Shown piece by piece: positions 45,598 to 57,449 of a stretch of DNA of 64,000 nucleotides (positions are counted from its first letter, which is position 1; the number at the start of each line of letters is the position of its first letter). The position numbers and the translations under genes are program-made. The DNA lies in NCBI RefSeq assembly GCF_001632365.1, contig NW_024468529.1:233762-297761 (forward strand). The letters run 5' to 3'. The notes below the pieces were generated by a model. The model worked only from the letters and a program-made list of their open reading frames with translations. It was not told where the DNA came from and searched no databases. This DNA is from Laetiporus sulphureus 93-53. Lineage: Eukaryota > Basidiomycota > Agaricomycetes > Polyporales > Laetiporaceae.

Positions 45598-48297
45598 CTA
45601 TCCCTCATCTGCGACCTCTTCAACGGTGGCAATCTTGGATTTGCCCTTAGCCTTCTTGGATTTCTTGGATCTGGAAGTCCCGGTGGATTGCGCCACCGAC
45701 GCTTGAGACATAGTCGGAGAACTCGTGTAAGTCTTGGCTGCAGACGGCGGACGAGGCGGGCCAGCATTTGTCACTGTATTGGAGCGTGTGAGCGCATCCG
45801 CAGCAGTATTGCTCCGCATGCTTTGCAAAATATCAACCTCATGAGCACGCATCGTAAGTCATCATATATTCTACCTACGATGCGCGGTAGTTCGACTGTT
45901 CCGGGCCCGGCGTCCCTCGCGCACTACCAGAGAGAGAAGATAGAGGCCTGTTCATCGGTGTCCGGCCAGCGTCCAGCGCCATATTATTACGGCTGTGAGG
46001 AGTCGGCGCATACAGGTACGTAACGGTCGATCCTGGGCTTCCAACAGACCCAGCCGCAGACGGGGGCTGCGGAATCCTCCCAGCGGCCGTCCCACGGGAG
46101 CCCGTCGAGCGCGGGCTGAGCGGCTCGGGATACACGATGTTCGGCGGAATTGGCGCGATGGCGTACGTGGGCGTACCGTGGCCTGGTAGATCTCTGTGCC
46201 GCGCGGGCGGTGTCGTCAGTGTGTCCGCGGAGCCAGACAGACGGGAAGACACGGTCTCTTCAGAATCTGACGAATCGTCCCGTCCGGCCGGTCTGGTGTA
46301 TCGCGTCGCGGAGGGTGCTGCGGGTGCATTCGGACTTACGAGATGAGGTATGACTACTTGCTCCGGCGATGCTGGAAACGCTCCCGGAAGAACCGTAGAG
46401 CCGGCGGCCGACGGTGTGCCACCATAAGCGGAAAGGGGAAGGGGAGGGCCAGTCGAGGGGCTGTGCAATCCTTGCGGGTGCACGCGGGTGCCCAGCTGAG
46501 CATCCTGCGGAGGGAAGAACGAGCCTGGAGGGAGCGGTGCTCTAATCGGCTGGAAACCAGGAGGGAGCTGGCCGTCGAGTTGTAAAAGAACAGGCGCACT
46601 AGGAGGAGGCATAGACATCCCGAACTGTTCTTCAGCAGCAGGCTGATGATCAACTCCATTGACTGTGTTTACGGTGGAAGGAGGTCCATCTTCTGCACGC
46701 AGAAGGCTCGGCGTCAACGGTGGAGAAGACTGTTCGGATCCTGGGCCAGACTATCCGCAGGACATTGAGTATCATTAACATCAAAGCATACAGAGGATGG
46801 AACACCAACCGGCGACTCTACGGTAATGTCGTACTCGCGAGATATATTCGATCCATTGCTCGTTCGGTTTTGGGAGAACCCTCTCATCGACGATGCACGC
46901 GCTGGCCCATGGCTGGATACTGACGAAGAAGAGAAGGGTGAGCGAGGTGGGCGGGCGTATATATTTTGAGAATCTGGAGCCAGAAATAGCGAGGAGCTCG
47001 TTGGCGGCCCGTGCAGATACTACCGGGTGGGTTGTTAAAAATGGGGGTCATGTCGAAAAGTGTGAATGTAGCTCACCGAACTCGCGCCTTGTACAGAAGG
47101 AGACATGGAAGACGCCCGTTCTCTTTCTTCCGTAATTGCACTTAGAGTCCTTGGCTGTTGAGCAGCTTGAGCCGCAGGCGGCCCTAGCAGTTCGAATTGC
47201 GACATTGTCGTCGATTGAGAATCAATTGACTTCTTGCGATGGTGATCGACTGAGCTCGAGTCTGACCGTATAGACTCTGTATAGCCTGTGCCAGGTGGTC
47301 GAAGCATGAGTGGAGGTCTGTCCTCTCCATCTTCAAGCGCTCGGATGGTAGACATGGGCGTCGGCGGTGCTGGAGAAAGGTCATGAGGAGGTGGAAGGCG
47401 GATGCGTTTGTCCTTGTCGATTTCCGGTATCCAACCGTCCGGAGGGAAGTTGACTGGAGGATGAGAAGGGGAGGGAGCGGTGTTGTGAACAGCAATGGGA
47501 TAGATTTTGCCATCTTTTGGAGGTAAAGGAGGTTGAGCGCGTGCGGGTACATGTTCGGGTGGCGGAGCGGGTGGATGACTGGTACGTTCATCAATCGAGC
47601 TTGATCGCGATGAACGACTCGCGTGGGAGGATGTAGATGGTGCCGACACTCGATCCTCTCTAATAGTCGGCAGCGGAGAATACAAGTCCTCATCTTCGTA
47701 CTGGCCACCAGAGCGTGTTGAGGAAGCCGTGCCTTGCTCATAGCCGTCCAATCCATCTTCCATAAGGCCAGCACCCCCAGCCTGTACCAACCCCTCCTGG
47801 AGGCCCTGCCTTCGGCCCTCCTCCCTCGCTCTCTCAATGAGAGTCTGCTCTCGCAGCTTGTGCGCCATCGATCTCGCGCGTGCAGCGGCCTCCTCCGCCT
47901 CCACTCTCTGCGCCTCGAGCGTGTCTATGATCTCCTGTCCTTTGTGGATCTCTCGCTGGGCGTTCTCCAACTGAAGTTTGTACAGGCGCAGCTCCTCTTT
48001 TACTCGGTGCGCTTCTTGCTGGGAAGCATTCTTCGTGTCGATGGCAGACTTGAGGCGGAGAACAAGCTCCGATGACCTGCTCTCCGCGGCATCTGCGCGT
48101 TCGGTCTCTGCCTTCAGCTGCTCAATGGTGGTTTCGAGTTGGCTTGTAAGTGTCTTGATGTCACGGTTCTGACCGATAAGCAGACGGGCGACTTCACGCG
48201 TTGAGCTTTCTGACGAACGGCGTCCTTTCCCAGTATCCCTCCTTGTCAAAGACGATACATCTTCCGCGAGGGAAGGAGGGAACTTCGTTTCATCCAT
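45598..48297 (-). CDS. Long coiled-coil protein of unknown function
   Basis: From the ATG at 48297 (MDETKFPPSLAEDVSSL) an intronless first exon holds a strong coiled coil at about residues 40-165 (IKTLTSQLETTIEQLKAE, RVKEELRLYKLQLENAQ, AHKLREQTLIERAREEG). A Pro/Ser-rich region follows with the block NFPPDGWIPEIDKDKRIRL. Further exons near 47030-46800 and 46740-45900 continue a Pro-rich chain (PGFQPIRAPLPPGSFFPPQ, VYPEPLSPRSTGSRG), and a last exon ends TSRSKKSKKAKGKSKI and VEEVADEG. The GWIPEID block is the part most likely to be a conserved functional motif. I do not recognise a characterised family. A scaffold or tether role is only a guess from the coil. Intron ends in 46.7-47.0 kb are approximate. 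Confidence 0.7.
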
Positions 48298-49221
48298 TCA
48301 GGCTAACGTGCACAACACCGGTTACTAGGTCGGACAGTTAGTGCAGTATAAGTCAACGTCAGGCATACTCACCTATTACAATACAGTTGGGGATGGATAA
48401 GATATGCAGCAAATCCAGTTTGGCCTGTCCTTTGATCACCAGGCGTCATTAACTATTCTGGATATCCATGCGGCGTGTGAGAGCTCAAGCGCTCACCTGG
48501 GTAGTTGATGAAACGGACATGGAAGACCCAGACGCTTCCCAGTCTGTATATGCCGTTCCTTGTGTCTTTCTGATCCACGAAATATTAATTCAGGCAGGCG
48601 GTTCGTTGCTCCTCATGGCGAAGGCGTCGCCTCGCGCGTCTATCGAGGCCATCACCTGCCATCACCCATTGACGGCTGCAACTCCGACGTCGGACCATAA
48701 GGTCGATATGGATGCATTGTGCATGCCAGCAGCCACAGTCCGAAACTTGGAGTTTGCAGGAGGCGTGTTCTATGACTGAGAGAAGCTGAGCCTGAGTGTG
48801 GCATCGATTGAGAGGAAATCATGCTCAGATGAGACTCAAAGAATTGGCATTAAACAACTGCGAGCCACTAATCAACTGGGCGCGTTACTACCTTCCCACC
48901 CACACTGCATCCAATTTTCTAATGCAACGTTCGTCATATAGAGCTGCCATATTGTGAACGTTTTCGCAGCCTGAGCGCTGAGCGCACGTAATCTATGCAT
49001 TCATTTCACTTAGCATTTACGTATACTCGAGCCCTGTAAATTCCGCCCGCAACACGTGACCGCGCTGACATGCAGATCTGGTGACGAATCGGCGCCCGAA
49101 TAGTCCCGCAATGGACGCGTCTGGATTATAACTCCGCCTTAACACGCGTTGTGTTCGCGTTCGCGCCTTTTGGCAACAACAACGACGGCCACAACGTCAC
49201 TCAGAACACACCATTCCCATC
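48298..49221. other. Divergent promoter region, coiled-coil gene / NUP98
   Basis: 924 bp between two divergent start codons. The plus-strand frame at 48468-48779 has no motif. An AAC-rich tract directly precedes the NUP98 start. No RNA gene was recognised. Confidence 0.4.
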
Positions 49222-52200
49222 ATGTTTGGCAACACCCCTGGCTCATCGTCGTGGAGCACACCACCACAACAACAGCAGCAGCAGCAGCAGCAATCTAATC
49301 CGTTTGGGCAAACTACGTTCGGCTCCGGGGGTGAGTTCATGTCATTCTGAGTCAAGCCACACGGCCATATGACCTGTCACCTATCTGCTAGCCTTTGGTT
49401 CTGGTGCCTTTGGACAGCCGCAACAACCGCAACAACCGCAACAACCGCAGACTAACCCGATGTTTGGCAATCTTGGTGGGCAGCCGAATCAACCTGCTTC
49501 TACCGGTGGCTTTGGTGAGTCGCGTGTATCTCCTATCAACAACATGTTCTGAACATACTGGTAGGTGCATTTGGTGCTACCGGCACGGCCGCCTCGGGAG
49601 GGTCTCTTTTCGGTCAGCCAAAGCCAACGACCGGTTTCGGGACGTTTGGAAGCGGAGCTGGGACATCGGCATTTGGGTCAACGGGGGGCACGTTTGGCTC
49701 GACGGGCACCGCGGGGCCATCAGGAACAACGAGTCTCTTTGGAAATCAGCCAACTACCACAACAACTGCATTTGGAGGAGGGAGTAGCTTATTTGGTGCG
49801 AACAAGCCTGCGACGGGATTTGGTACTCTTACAGGTGAGTTGCACTGCTTGCTCTGCGTCGTCTTACTCAGCCATTCTCAGGTGCCGCCGCGGCTCCAGT
49901 AACCACTGGTACTGCCAACCCGCCTTTTCAGCCTTTTCCTGAGAAAGATGTCGCAAATCCCGGTGTCATTCTGCAGTATCAGAGTATCACATGCATGCCA
50001 GCATATCGTGGCTCTTCCTTTGAGGTTCGTGCGCAGCCATTTCCGTGGCAGTCACCAACTGAATGATCGTCTTGGTCGCAGGAGTTGCGCGTGCAAGATT
50101 ATCAGCAAGGTCGCAAGACCTCGGGGTCATTCGGGCAGACGTCTTTTGCTGGAACCGCTCAGCCGTCTGCTGGACTATTCGGGCAAACAGGCCAACCTAC
50201 TGCCCCTGCAGCCAATCCTGTATTCGGTGGCTTTGGGACGACGGGCGCTAATCAGCCAGCTGCAGGAGCATCCGGCGGCGCATTTGGCGCGTTCGGGCAG
50301 CCTAGCACTGGCACAACAGGCATTAGTTCATTTGGTGGCTTCGGGCAGCAGCAGCAGCAGCAGCCGCAGCCGCAAGCGGGCGGATTCGGCACCTTTGGTC
50401 AACAACAACAGCCGGCTGCTGGCACCAGCACATTTGGCGGAGGTGCCTTCGGCGCTCAACCTCAACAGAAGCCTGCCTTTGGAACATTCGGTATGTCGAT
50501 CACGCGTGTCTCCTTGCCCTTGCTGACTGACGATTCTGGCACTTAGGAGGCACTGGGACGACCAGTACGTTTGGTGGAACAGGGACCTTTGGTCAGCCTC
50601 AAGGTCAACAGCCAGGCACCAGTACCAACATATTTGGACAACCACAGCAGGGTACTGCAGGAGCTTTCGGTACGTTTGCTCTCGCAGCTAGTGCAGGCCA
50701 GCTCATTGACTCGTTTGCAGGCCAAAATGCTCCGAAACCGTCCATCTTCGGGGCACAGCCTGCGCAGCAGCCTACTGGCTTCGGTACATTTGGCACCCAG
50801 CCGCAACAGCAGCAGGGTGCTCAACCGACTGGAGGTCTCTTCGGTGGCGGTGGCTTGTTTGGCACTACCGGCCAACAGCAGCAGCAGCCGCAACAGGGGA
50901 CTAGTTGTACGTTGTCTTTCTTCACGATCTCATGTTTGGCCCTGAATTATGTCATCCAGTGTTCGGCAATCAACCGACGCAGCAGCCTGCAGGCGGCGGT
51001 CTATTCGGACAAGGGGGCTTGTTTGGAACTCCACAGAGCCAACAGCAACAGCAGCAGCAGCAACAGCAGCAGCAACAGCCTGGCCAAACAGGCGCCTTCA
51101 ACATCTTTGGAGGTGCCAAACCGGCTGGCACAGCAACGCAGGCTCAGGGGACCGGGCTGTTCGGCAGCACGCTCTTCAGACCACCGGCGCAGACTACGAC
51201 GACGCAGCCTACAGACCTGTTCAGAACTCCGATTGGTCAGCAGCAGGGCATTCAGCAAGGCGGATTCGGCGGCGGCGGCCTCTATGGCCCCGGGCCGGCG
51301 GCCCCGTCGTTGGGCACAATGCCATCGATTCAGCAAGGTGGAGGTCTGGGCGGCTCACTTTTCACTGGCGGGTTTGGCCCTTCTGCTGCACCTGGGACCA
51401 CATCGATGTTAGGGCAGAGCGCTCAACCCCAACTCACTGCATCGATTGCACAGCCTATTGCGACCAACTTGCCGATATACAGCATGCTCCCTCCAGGTCC
51501 ACGTGCAATACAGCTTGAACAGCCAAAGAAAAAGTCGTCCTACTTCTCGGAGATCCCGACGCGCACGCCTGTGCCACGTATTGGCCTGAACTACGTGCCC
51601 GCGACGTCGAAGCTCCGCGGCTTCACGTCTACTTCAGGCCTTGCTGGCAGCACCTCGGAGTCGTTCGCCACCAGCAAGCCTGGCGTGCTGTCACTGAGCA
51701 AACCGCCTAGCAGCAAGTTAGACACAGAGACGTTCTTGACCGGCGGGGGACCAAGTCCAGCCCTGGGCAGCGCCGGGCGGCAGAGCGTGAAAAAGCTCAT
51801 CCTCGACAAGAGGGTGAATGCAGCAGATATCATGAAGAGCAGGACCGGCATCTACGGTAAGGTGACGTTCAACCCTGCGCTGAGCATGGCGGCTCGGAAG
51901 GCGGACGCCGCCGCAGCGGGCTTGTTGCCTGAGACCGGTGCAGCCCAGTCATTGGCGGGCTCGCTTGGCAGGACGGCCAATCGCTTCTCCGCACAACCCG
52001 CAGAGAAGGGTGCTCCTGAGAAGGCAGTCAGCTTCGAGGAACTCAAGGAAGGCGACTATTACGTGAAGCCTGATCTTGCTACTCTGCAGAAGCTCAGCCA
52101 CGAGGAGCTCGTCTCTTTGAAGGGCCTAGTAGTAGGTCGGAAAGGCTACGGGGACATCACCTTCTTGGAGCCTGTTGACCTCACCAATGTGCCGAAGCTC

Positions 52201-52488
52201 GCTGGGTTGCTCGGCGACCTCATACGCTTCGAGGACAAGGAGTGCACCGTATATCCCGAAGGCGATGAGGCAGAGAAGCCGCCAAATGGAGAGGGTCTAA
52301 ACGTCAAGGCGAGGATTGAGCTCCTGCACTGTTGGGCGCTGGACAAGGAGAAGCGGGAGCCGATCAAGGATGAGAATAATAAGATCTTTAAGAAACATCT
52401 GGAGCGGCTGAAGAAGATGAAGGACACGCATTTCGAGTCGTTCGAGACCGAGACCGGAAAATGGACCTTCACTGTTGATCATTTCTGA
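49222..52488 (+). CDS. NUP98: NUP98/NUP116-type FG nucleoporin
   Basis: Starts MFGNTPGSSSWSTPPQQQ at 49222 and has about eight exons. The N-terminal two thirds is an FG/GLFG domain (GLFGQ, GLFGT, GLFGG, SLFGQ, many GFG) with Gln runs. Within it sits a GLEBS motif, the Gle2/Rae1-binding site: PFPEKDVANPGVILQYQSIT, CMPAYRGSSFE then ELRVQDYQQGRK across an intron. The last ~150 residues are the autoproteolytic-type domain (EGDYYVKPDLATLQKLSHEE, VVGRKGYGDITFLEPVDL, GLNVKARIEL, GKWTFTVDHF). In the family it forms the permeability barrier and docks Gle2 for mRNA export. The stop codon follows directly after HF, where Nup98-96 precursors are cleaved, so no NUP96 part is encoded here. Short imperfect (CAG)n tracts are part of the coding sequence. 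Confidence 0.92.
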
Positions 52489-52847
52489 AGTGCATTGTTT
52501 CGTTCATGTCTTTTGCTTGTATCTCAATGTTGTTCCCCTACATGTATGTAGTGGTCTGTCTGAGTTTTTGAATCAATGGAAGTCTTGCTTTGAAATGAGC
52601 TTTGCTAATAGCGACTGCTTCAGTCGGCATGAAAAGCTGGAGCGTGTGTGCGTCGAGGTACGTTCGACACTTCGTCCCGATCACAATTTGATCGCGCGGG
52701 CCTCGGCCCACCGGCAATCTGTTTGTGTAAGTCCCGTGACCGAAACGCTTCTTGCGAGCGCTAATCAGGCGATCGGATAGTGCGCCTGATGTTTTTCGAA
52801 CAAGTGTTATAGACTTATAGTGGCTTGCTACAGGACGTCTTTGGATC
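52489..52847. other. NUP98 3' end and RPA135 promoter
   Basis: 359 bp between two genes in the same orientation. The minus-strand frame across it overlaps the RPA135 start and is a shadow. No TATA box is seen. Confidence 0.4.
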
Positions 52848-55800
52848 ATGCCGGATGACTCGTTGCGCTCACCTATACCGTCTGGCGGTACATTCAACAC
52901 CCTTGAGCGAGAAAATAAGTTCAAGAACCCGCCAAAGGATGGCTCTTCCGTTCCGATATTGAACGAATTTGTGACCCCGCACATCGAGTCCTTCAATGCG
53001 CTCTTCGACGATTCTGGACTGCCTGTGGGAGATGGCGATGGTCGCGGGCTCTTGTCGTTAGGTGTACAGGAAATTGGTGAACGCGTTGTCTTTGATGGGA
53101 AGGGTGTAGTCGGGTCCGAGAGCGGGCAGTCTGGGTGGGGAAACCGTCTGAGCAGTGAGTTGTACTTTGTCAACAGAAGAAACGTCATTTACAAGCATTC
53201 TCAGTATGGTATGAGCAAGTGTCTGTCGGAAGACCGCAAGTTCCAGATAATTCCCAGAAGGTCAAAGATACTAAAATCTACCCGTCTGAGGTAAGTTGCG
53301 GTCTTATAACGCGCACGGATATCCCAGCTCACATATTCGCAGGCAAGAGAGCGCCTCACTTCCTATCGCGGCCGTATGGCGGTCAGGCTGTGCTGGAGGG
53401 TAAACGACGGCCCTGTCGAGGTCGAAAGCAGAGATTGCGGCCTACTGCCAATCTTGGTCCGAGTAAGTGAGCACCTGCCTACATTTTCCCGAAAGACTGC
53501 TGACCGCGCCCAGTCTGTTAGGTGCAACCTGCGCAATATGTCTTCCGCACAGCTCGTGAAGAAGCATGAGGAGCCTGAGGAGTTCGGCGGGTACTTCATC
53601 ATCAACGGGAACGAGCGGCTTATCCGGTACCTCATCCTCCCCCGGCGGCACCACGTCATCGCACTCATGCGCCCGTCATTCATGAAGCGCGGGCCATCGT
53701 ACACGGCATACGCGGTGCAGATCCGTTGCGTGCGTCCGGACCAGACGAGCGTTACAAACACGCTGCACTACCTCTCGAACGGTAGCGTAATGCTGCGTTT
53801 CAGCTGGCACAAGCAGGAGTTTGTGATCCCGATCCTACTTATCCTCAAGGCACTCGTGTCAGCGTCGGACACGGAGATTTTCGAGGGCATCATGATGCAG
53901 GACTATGACGATACGTTCTTGGCGGACCGCGTTGAACTGCTTCTACGCAGCTTCAAGATGTACAAATTAAGGACCGGAGATCAGTGTCTCGAGTTCCTTG
54001 GGGACAAATTCCGTGTTGTACTCAACGTGCCGGAGGACTGGACAAACAAGACTGTCGGTATCTGGCTCGTACAGAAGGTGATTCTGGTTCACCTGGATTC
54101 TCCTCGAGAGAAGTTCCGCATGCTGCTGTGAGTCATGATCGTTGTCTCAGTCGCATTTTCTGATGACAGCCTCAGCTTCATGTTACGGAAATTGTACGCT
54201 CTGGTCTCCAAGGCATGTTGCGTCGATAACACGGACTCTCCTCAGCATCAAGAAGTTCTGCTTCCAGGATCACTGTATGGCATGGTCATCAAGGAGCGGT
54301 TAGAGGAGGCATTGAACAGTCTCTACATGGCGATTCGACAAGACATATATCGCTCAGAACCGTCCGTCGACTTCTTTGACAGTACGTCTTGTAAATGTTC
54401 CCTATATATGCGCAACGCTGAGCTGCCTGCGTTGTCAGAACGTTACTTCAAAAAGGTTCTGCTCCGTACGAACTTCGACATCGGCGCGCGGGTGTCCAAT
54501 TTCCTTGCCACTGGCAACCTTATTTCACCATCTGGTCTCGACCTGCAACAAACCTCCGGTTTCACAATTGTCGCTGAAAAGCTTAACTGGCAGCGATACA
54601 TCAGCCACTTTAGATCGATCCATCGTGGTGCATTCTTTGCCGAGCTGAAGACTACCGCAGTGCGAAAGCTCTTACCTGAAGCTTGGGGTATGTTCAACTT
54701 AACAGGTATATGCACTTTTCGTTGAGTCCCTTCGTTTTCAGGCTTCCTATGTCCCGTGCACACTCCCGATGGTGCCCCCTGCGGTCTTCTCAACCATCTC
54801 TCGCGCACATGCCGCATCGTCACAGCTCCCCTCGCCGTCGCGCATATACCCGCCCTCCTGGCTGCGCACGGCATGACACAGGCCTTCGTTCCCTCCATCG
54901 ACGGCCGACACAATCTCTGCGTGCAGCTCGACGGCAAGGTTATCGGTTGGGCGCCTGCTGCAGTGCTCAAGCAGCTTGCGACGGACCTCCGGATATGGAA
55001 GACGGAGGGCAGGCACAACGTCCCGCTTGACCTGGAGATCGGATACGTACCCGTGTCGAAGGGTGGACAATACCCTGGGTTGTATCTGTTCTCGTCGAAG
55101 GCGCGCATGATGAGGCCAGTCAAGTATTTGGCAAATTGGAACGACGACCAGATTGGCTCGTTTGAGCAGGTGTATATGGATATTGCGTGTACGCCGGAGG
55201 AGATCGAGCCAGGGGTGTCGACCCACGTCGAACACGCGCCTACGAATTTCTTGTCAATCCTGGCTAATCTCACCCCCTTTTCTGACTTCAACCAGGTGCG
55301 GAATCTTGGCTCGTAGGAAAGCCTGACTTTGCTGACTTTCACTTGTAGAGTCCACGAAATATCTACCAATGTCAGGTTGGCCCCGATTTCTGCTTATTGT
55401 GTGACGCGGATACTGAACAGATTCACTCAGATGGGTAAGCAAACGATGGGAACACCAGCGACTGCCCTCGCACATCGAACGGACAACAAACTGTACAAAC
55501 TCCAGACCGGCCAGAGTCCAGTTGTCCGTCCTGCTCTGCACAACACCTACGGCATGGACTCTTTCCCGAACGGGACCAACGCCATCGTCGCAGTCATCTC
55601 ATATACGGGCTACGACATGGAGGACGCCATGATTCTGAACAAGTCCGCACACGAACGCGGTTTCGGCTACGGTACCATCTACAAGTCACACACCGTGGAC
55701 CTTAAGGACGTGTATGGCTCATCGAGGGGCTCGCCTAAGTCGACGCTGCATTTTGGCTTCGGGTACGACATCCGGACTGAGGGCACGAAGGCTCACTCCT

Positions 55801-57124
55801 GCTGTGACTTCCTGGACCTGGACGGGCTGCCGTTCGTCGGCGTCCAATTAACCACGGGCGACCCCATCGCCGCATATGTTGACGATACGACTGGCCGCAC
55901 GTCGTTTGCCAGATACAAGGGGGGTGAGGCTGCGTACGTCGATACCGTTCGCCTCCTAGGTAAGTCAACGTACCCTCACGACGCAACGTCGCTGACGGGC
56001 AATGTTTTACAGGTTCTGACGCAGGCAACTCGGAGCTGCAAAAGATCCATATCACTCTTCGCATTACGCGTTCGCCCGTCATCGGCGACAAGTTCTCATC
56101 GCGTCACGGACAGAAGGGTGTCTGCTCGCAGAAATGGCCCGCGATCGACATGCCGTTCACGGAGAGTGGGATGCAACCCGATGTCATCATCAACCCGCAC
56201 GCTTTTCCGAGTCGTATGACGATCGGCATGTTAGTCGAGAGTATGGCCGGCAAGGCCGGCGCGATGCATGGTCTCGCACAGGACGCCACACCATTCCAGT
56301 ATGAGTCATTCTGTCCGCGCTCAAATGAGATTGTACTGAACGGAACACTTACAGGTTCACAGAAGAAGACACCGCTGTCGATTATTTCGGTGAACAGCTC
56401 CTGGCCGCCGGGTACAACTATTACGGCAACGAGCCCATGTACTCCGGTATCACCGGCCAGGAGTTCGCCGCAGACATCTACATTGGTGTTGTGTACTACC
56501 AACGTCTACGACACATGGTGTTGGACAAGTTCCAAGTCCGTACGACAGGTCGTGTCGATCCTGTCACTCGACAGCCAGTCAAGGTACGTTACCATCGACA
56601 ATCGATCTACTTCTTCATTAATCTAATTTAACGCTCATACTCAGGGTCGTAAACGCGCGGGTGGCATCCGTTTCGGTGAGATGGAGCGTGACGCGCTGAT
56701 CGCGCACGGCACCTCTTTCCTGCTCCAAGACCGTCTCATGAATTGCTCCGACTACTCTACCGCATGGGTCTGCAGAACCTGCGGCAGCCTGGTCTCTCTG
56801 GGGTACGATGATGTGAGCCTGGGAAAGATGGTGATAGGCTCCGCGGGCAAGCTCAAGCCGACTGGACCGGGCGGGGAGTACTGCCGGGTCTGTCGCGTGG
56901 AGGCTGAGGAGGAAGATGTGCGGGAGCGGAAGAGGCTTGCGAATGGGGGAGACGGGCGGTCAGCACATCAGAGCGACCTCAGGGTCGCGATACCCTCGCA
57001 GCACGTCCTCGGCCGGGCATCAAAAGGCGGCGACATGGATATCATCGCCGTCCCTTTCGTCTTCCGGTACCTCTGTGCGGAGCTCGCATCTATGGGTATC
57101 AAGATTTCTCTCGAGATTCGATGA
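52848..57124 (+). CDS. RPA135: RNA polymerase I second-largest subunit (RPA135/RPA2)
   Basis: A many-exon gene starting [14 protein letters not shown]. Landmarks in order: [34 protein letters not shown] with [33 protein letters not shown] and [15 protein letters not shown] (Pol I type), [33 protein letters not shown], the 27-nt exon 55349-55375 giving [66 protein letters not shown] and the C-terminal zinc ligands CRTCG...CRVC. It ends [10 protein letters not shown]. With RPA190 it forms the catalytic core of Pol I, which makes the large rRNA precursor in the nucleolus. The Pol I, rather than II or III, assignment rests on the N-terminal half and the short C-terminus. All conserved blocks are present. 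Confidence 0.93.
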
Positions 57125-57449
57125 CCTTACCTTGCTGTGCATCTTCTACATATCATATTATGCTCTCTCACGCGTTTCTCATCTTGGTTCTCTTCGCACA
57201 CCCATGCTCGCGCGACGTAATAGCCATGCATTATCACTATGTGACGTCCCGTCTGTATGCGGGCTCCAAAGTAAGCATAGATCACGATATATCAGACGCG
57301 CCTGCAGGCGCGGAGAAACGAGCGAGAGCGATCAGACAACAAAGGTGGTATCCCGGTATGTAACTAGGCGTTGTACGAAAGACAGCACGAAACGAGAGGC
57401 ATGTAACAGGTAGGAGGGAGTGTGTGGCAGTATATTATAGTGCAGTACA
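57125..57449. other. Converging 3' regions
   Basis: 325 bp between the stop codons of RPA135 and the histone-fold gene. No motif-bearing frame is seen. Confidence 0.4.

Noticed and set aside
51040..51080. CAG/CAA repeat tract as a microsatellite
   Set aside because: It is in frame and encodes a Gln run typical of FG nucleoporins, so it is treated as coding sequence.
52538..53188. 216-residue minus-strand open frame across the RPA135 start
   Set aside because: It overlaps conserved RPA135 codons on the other strand and has no recognisable domain.
54443..55369. 308-residue minus-strand open frame
   Set aside because: It is antisense to the most conserved RPA135 exons; composition and lack of motif mark it as a shadow.
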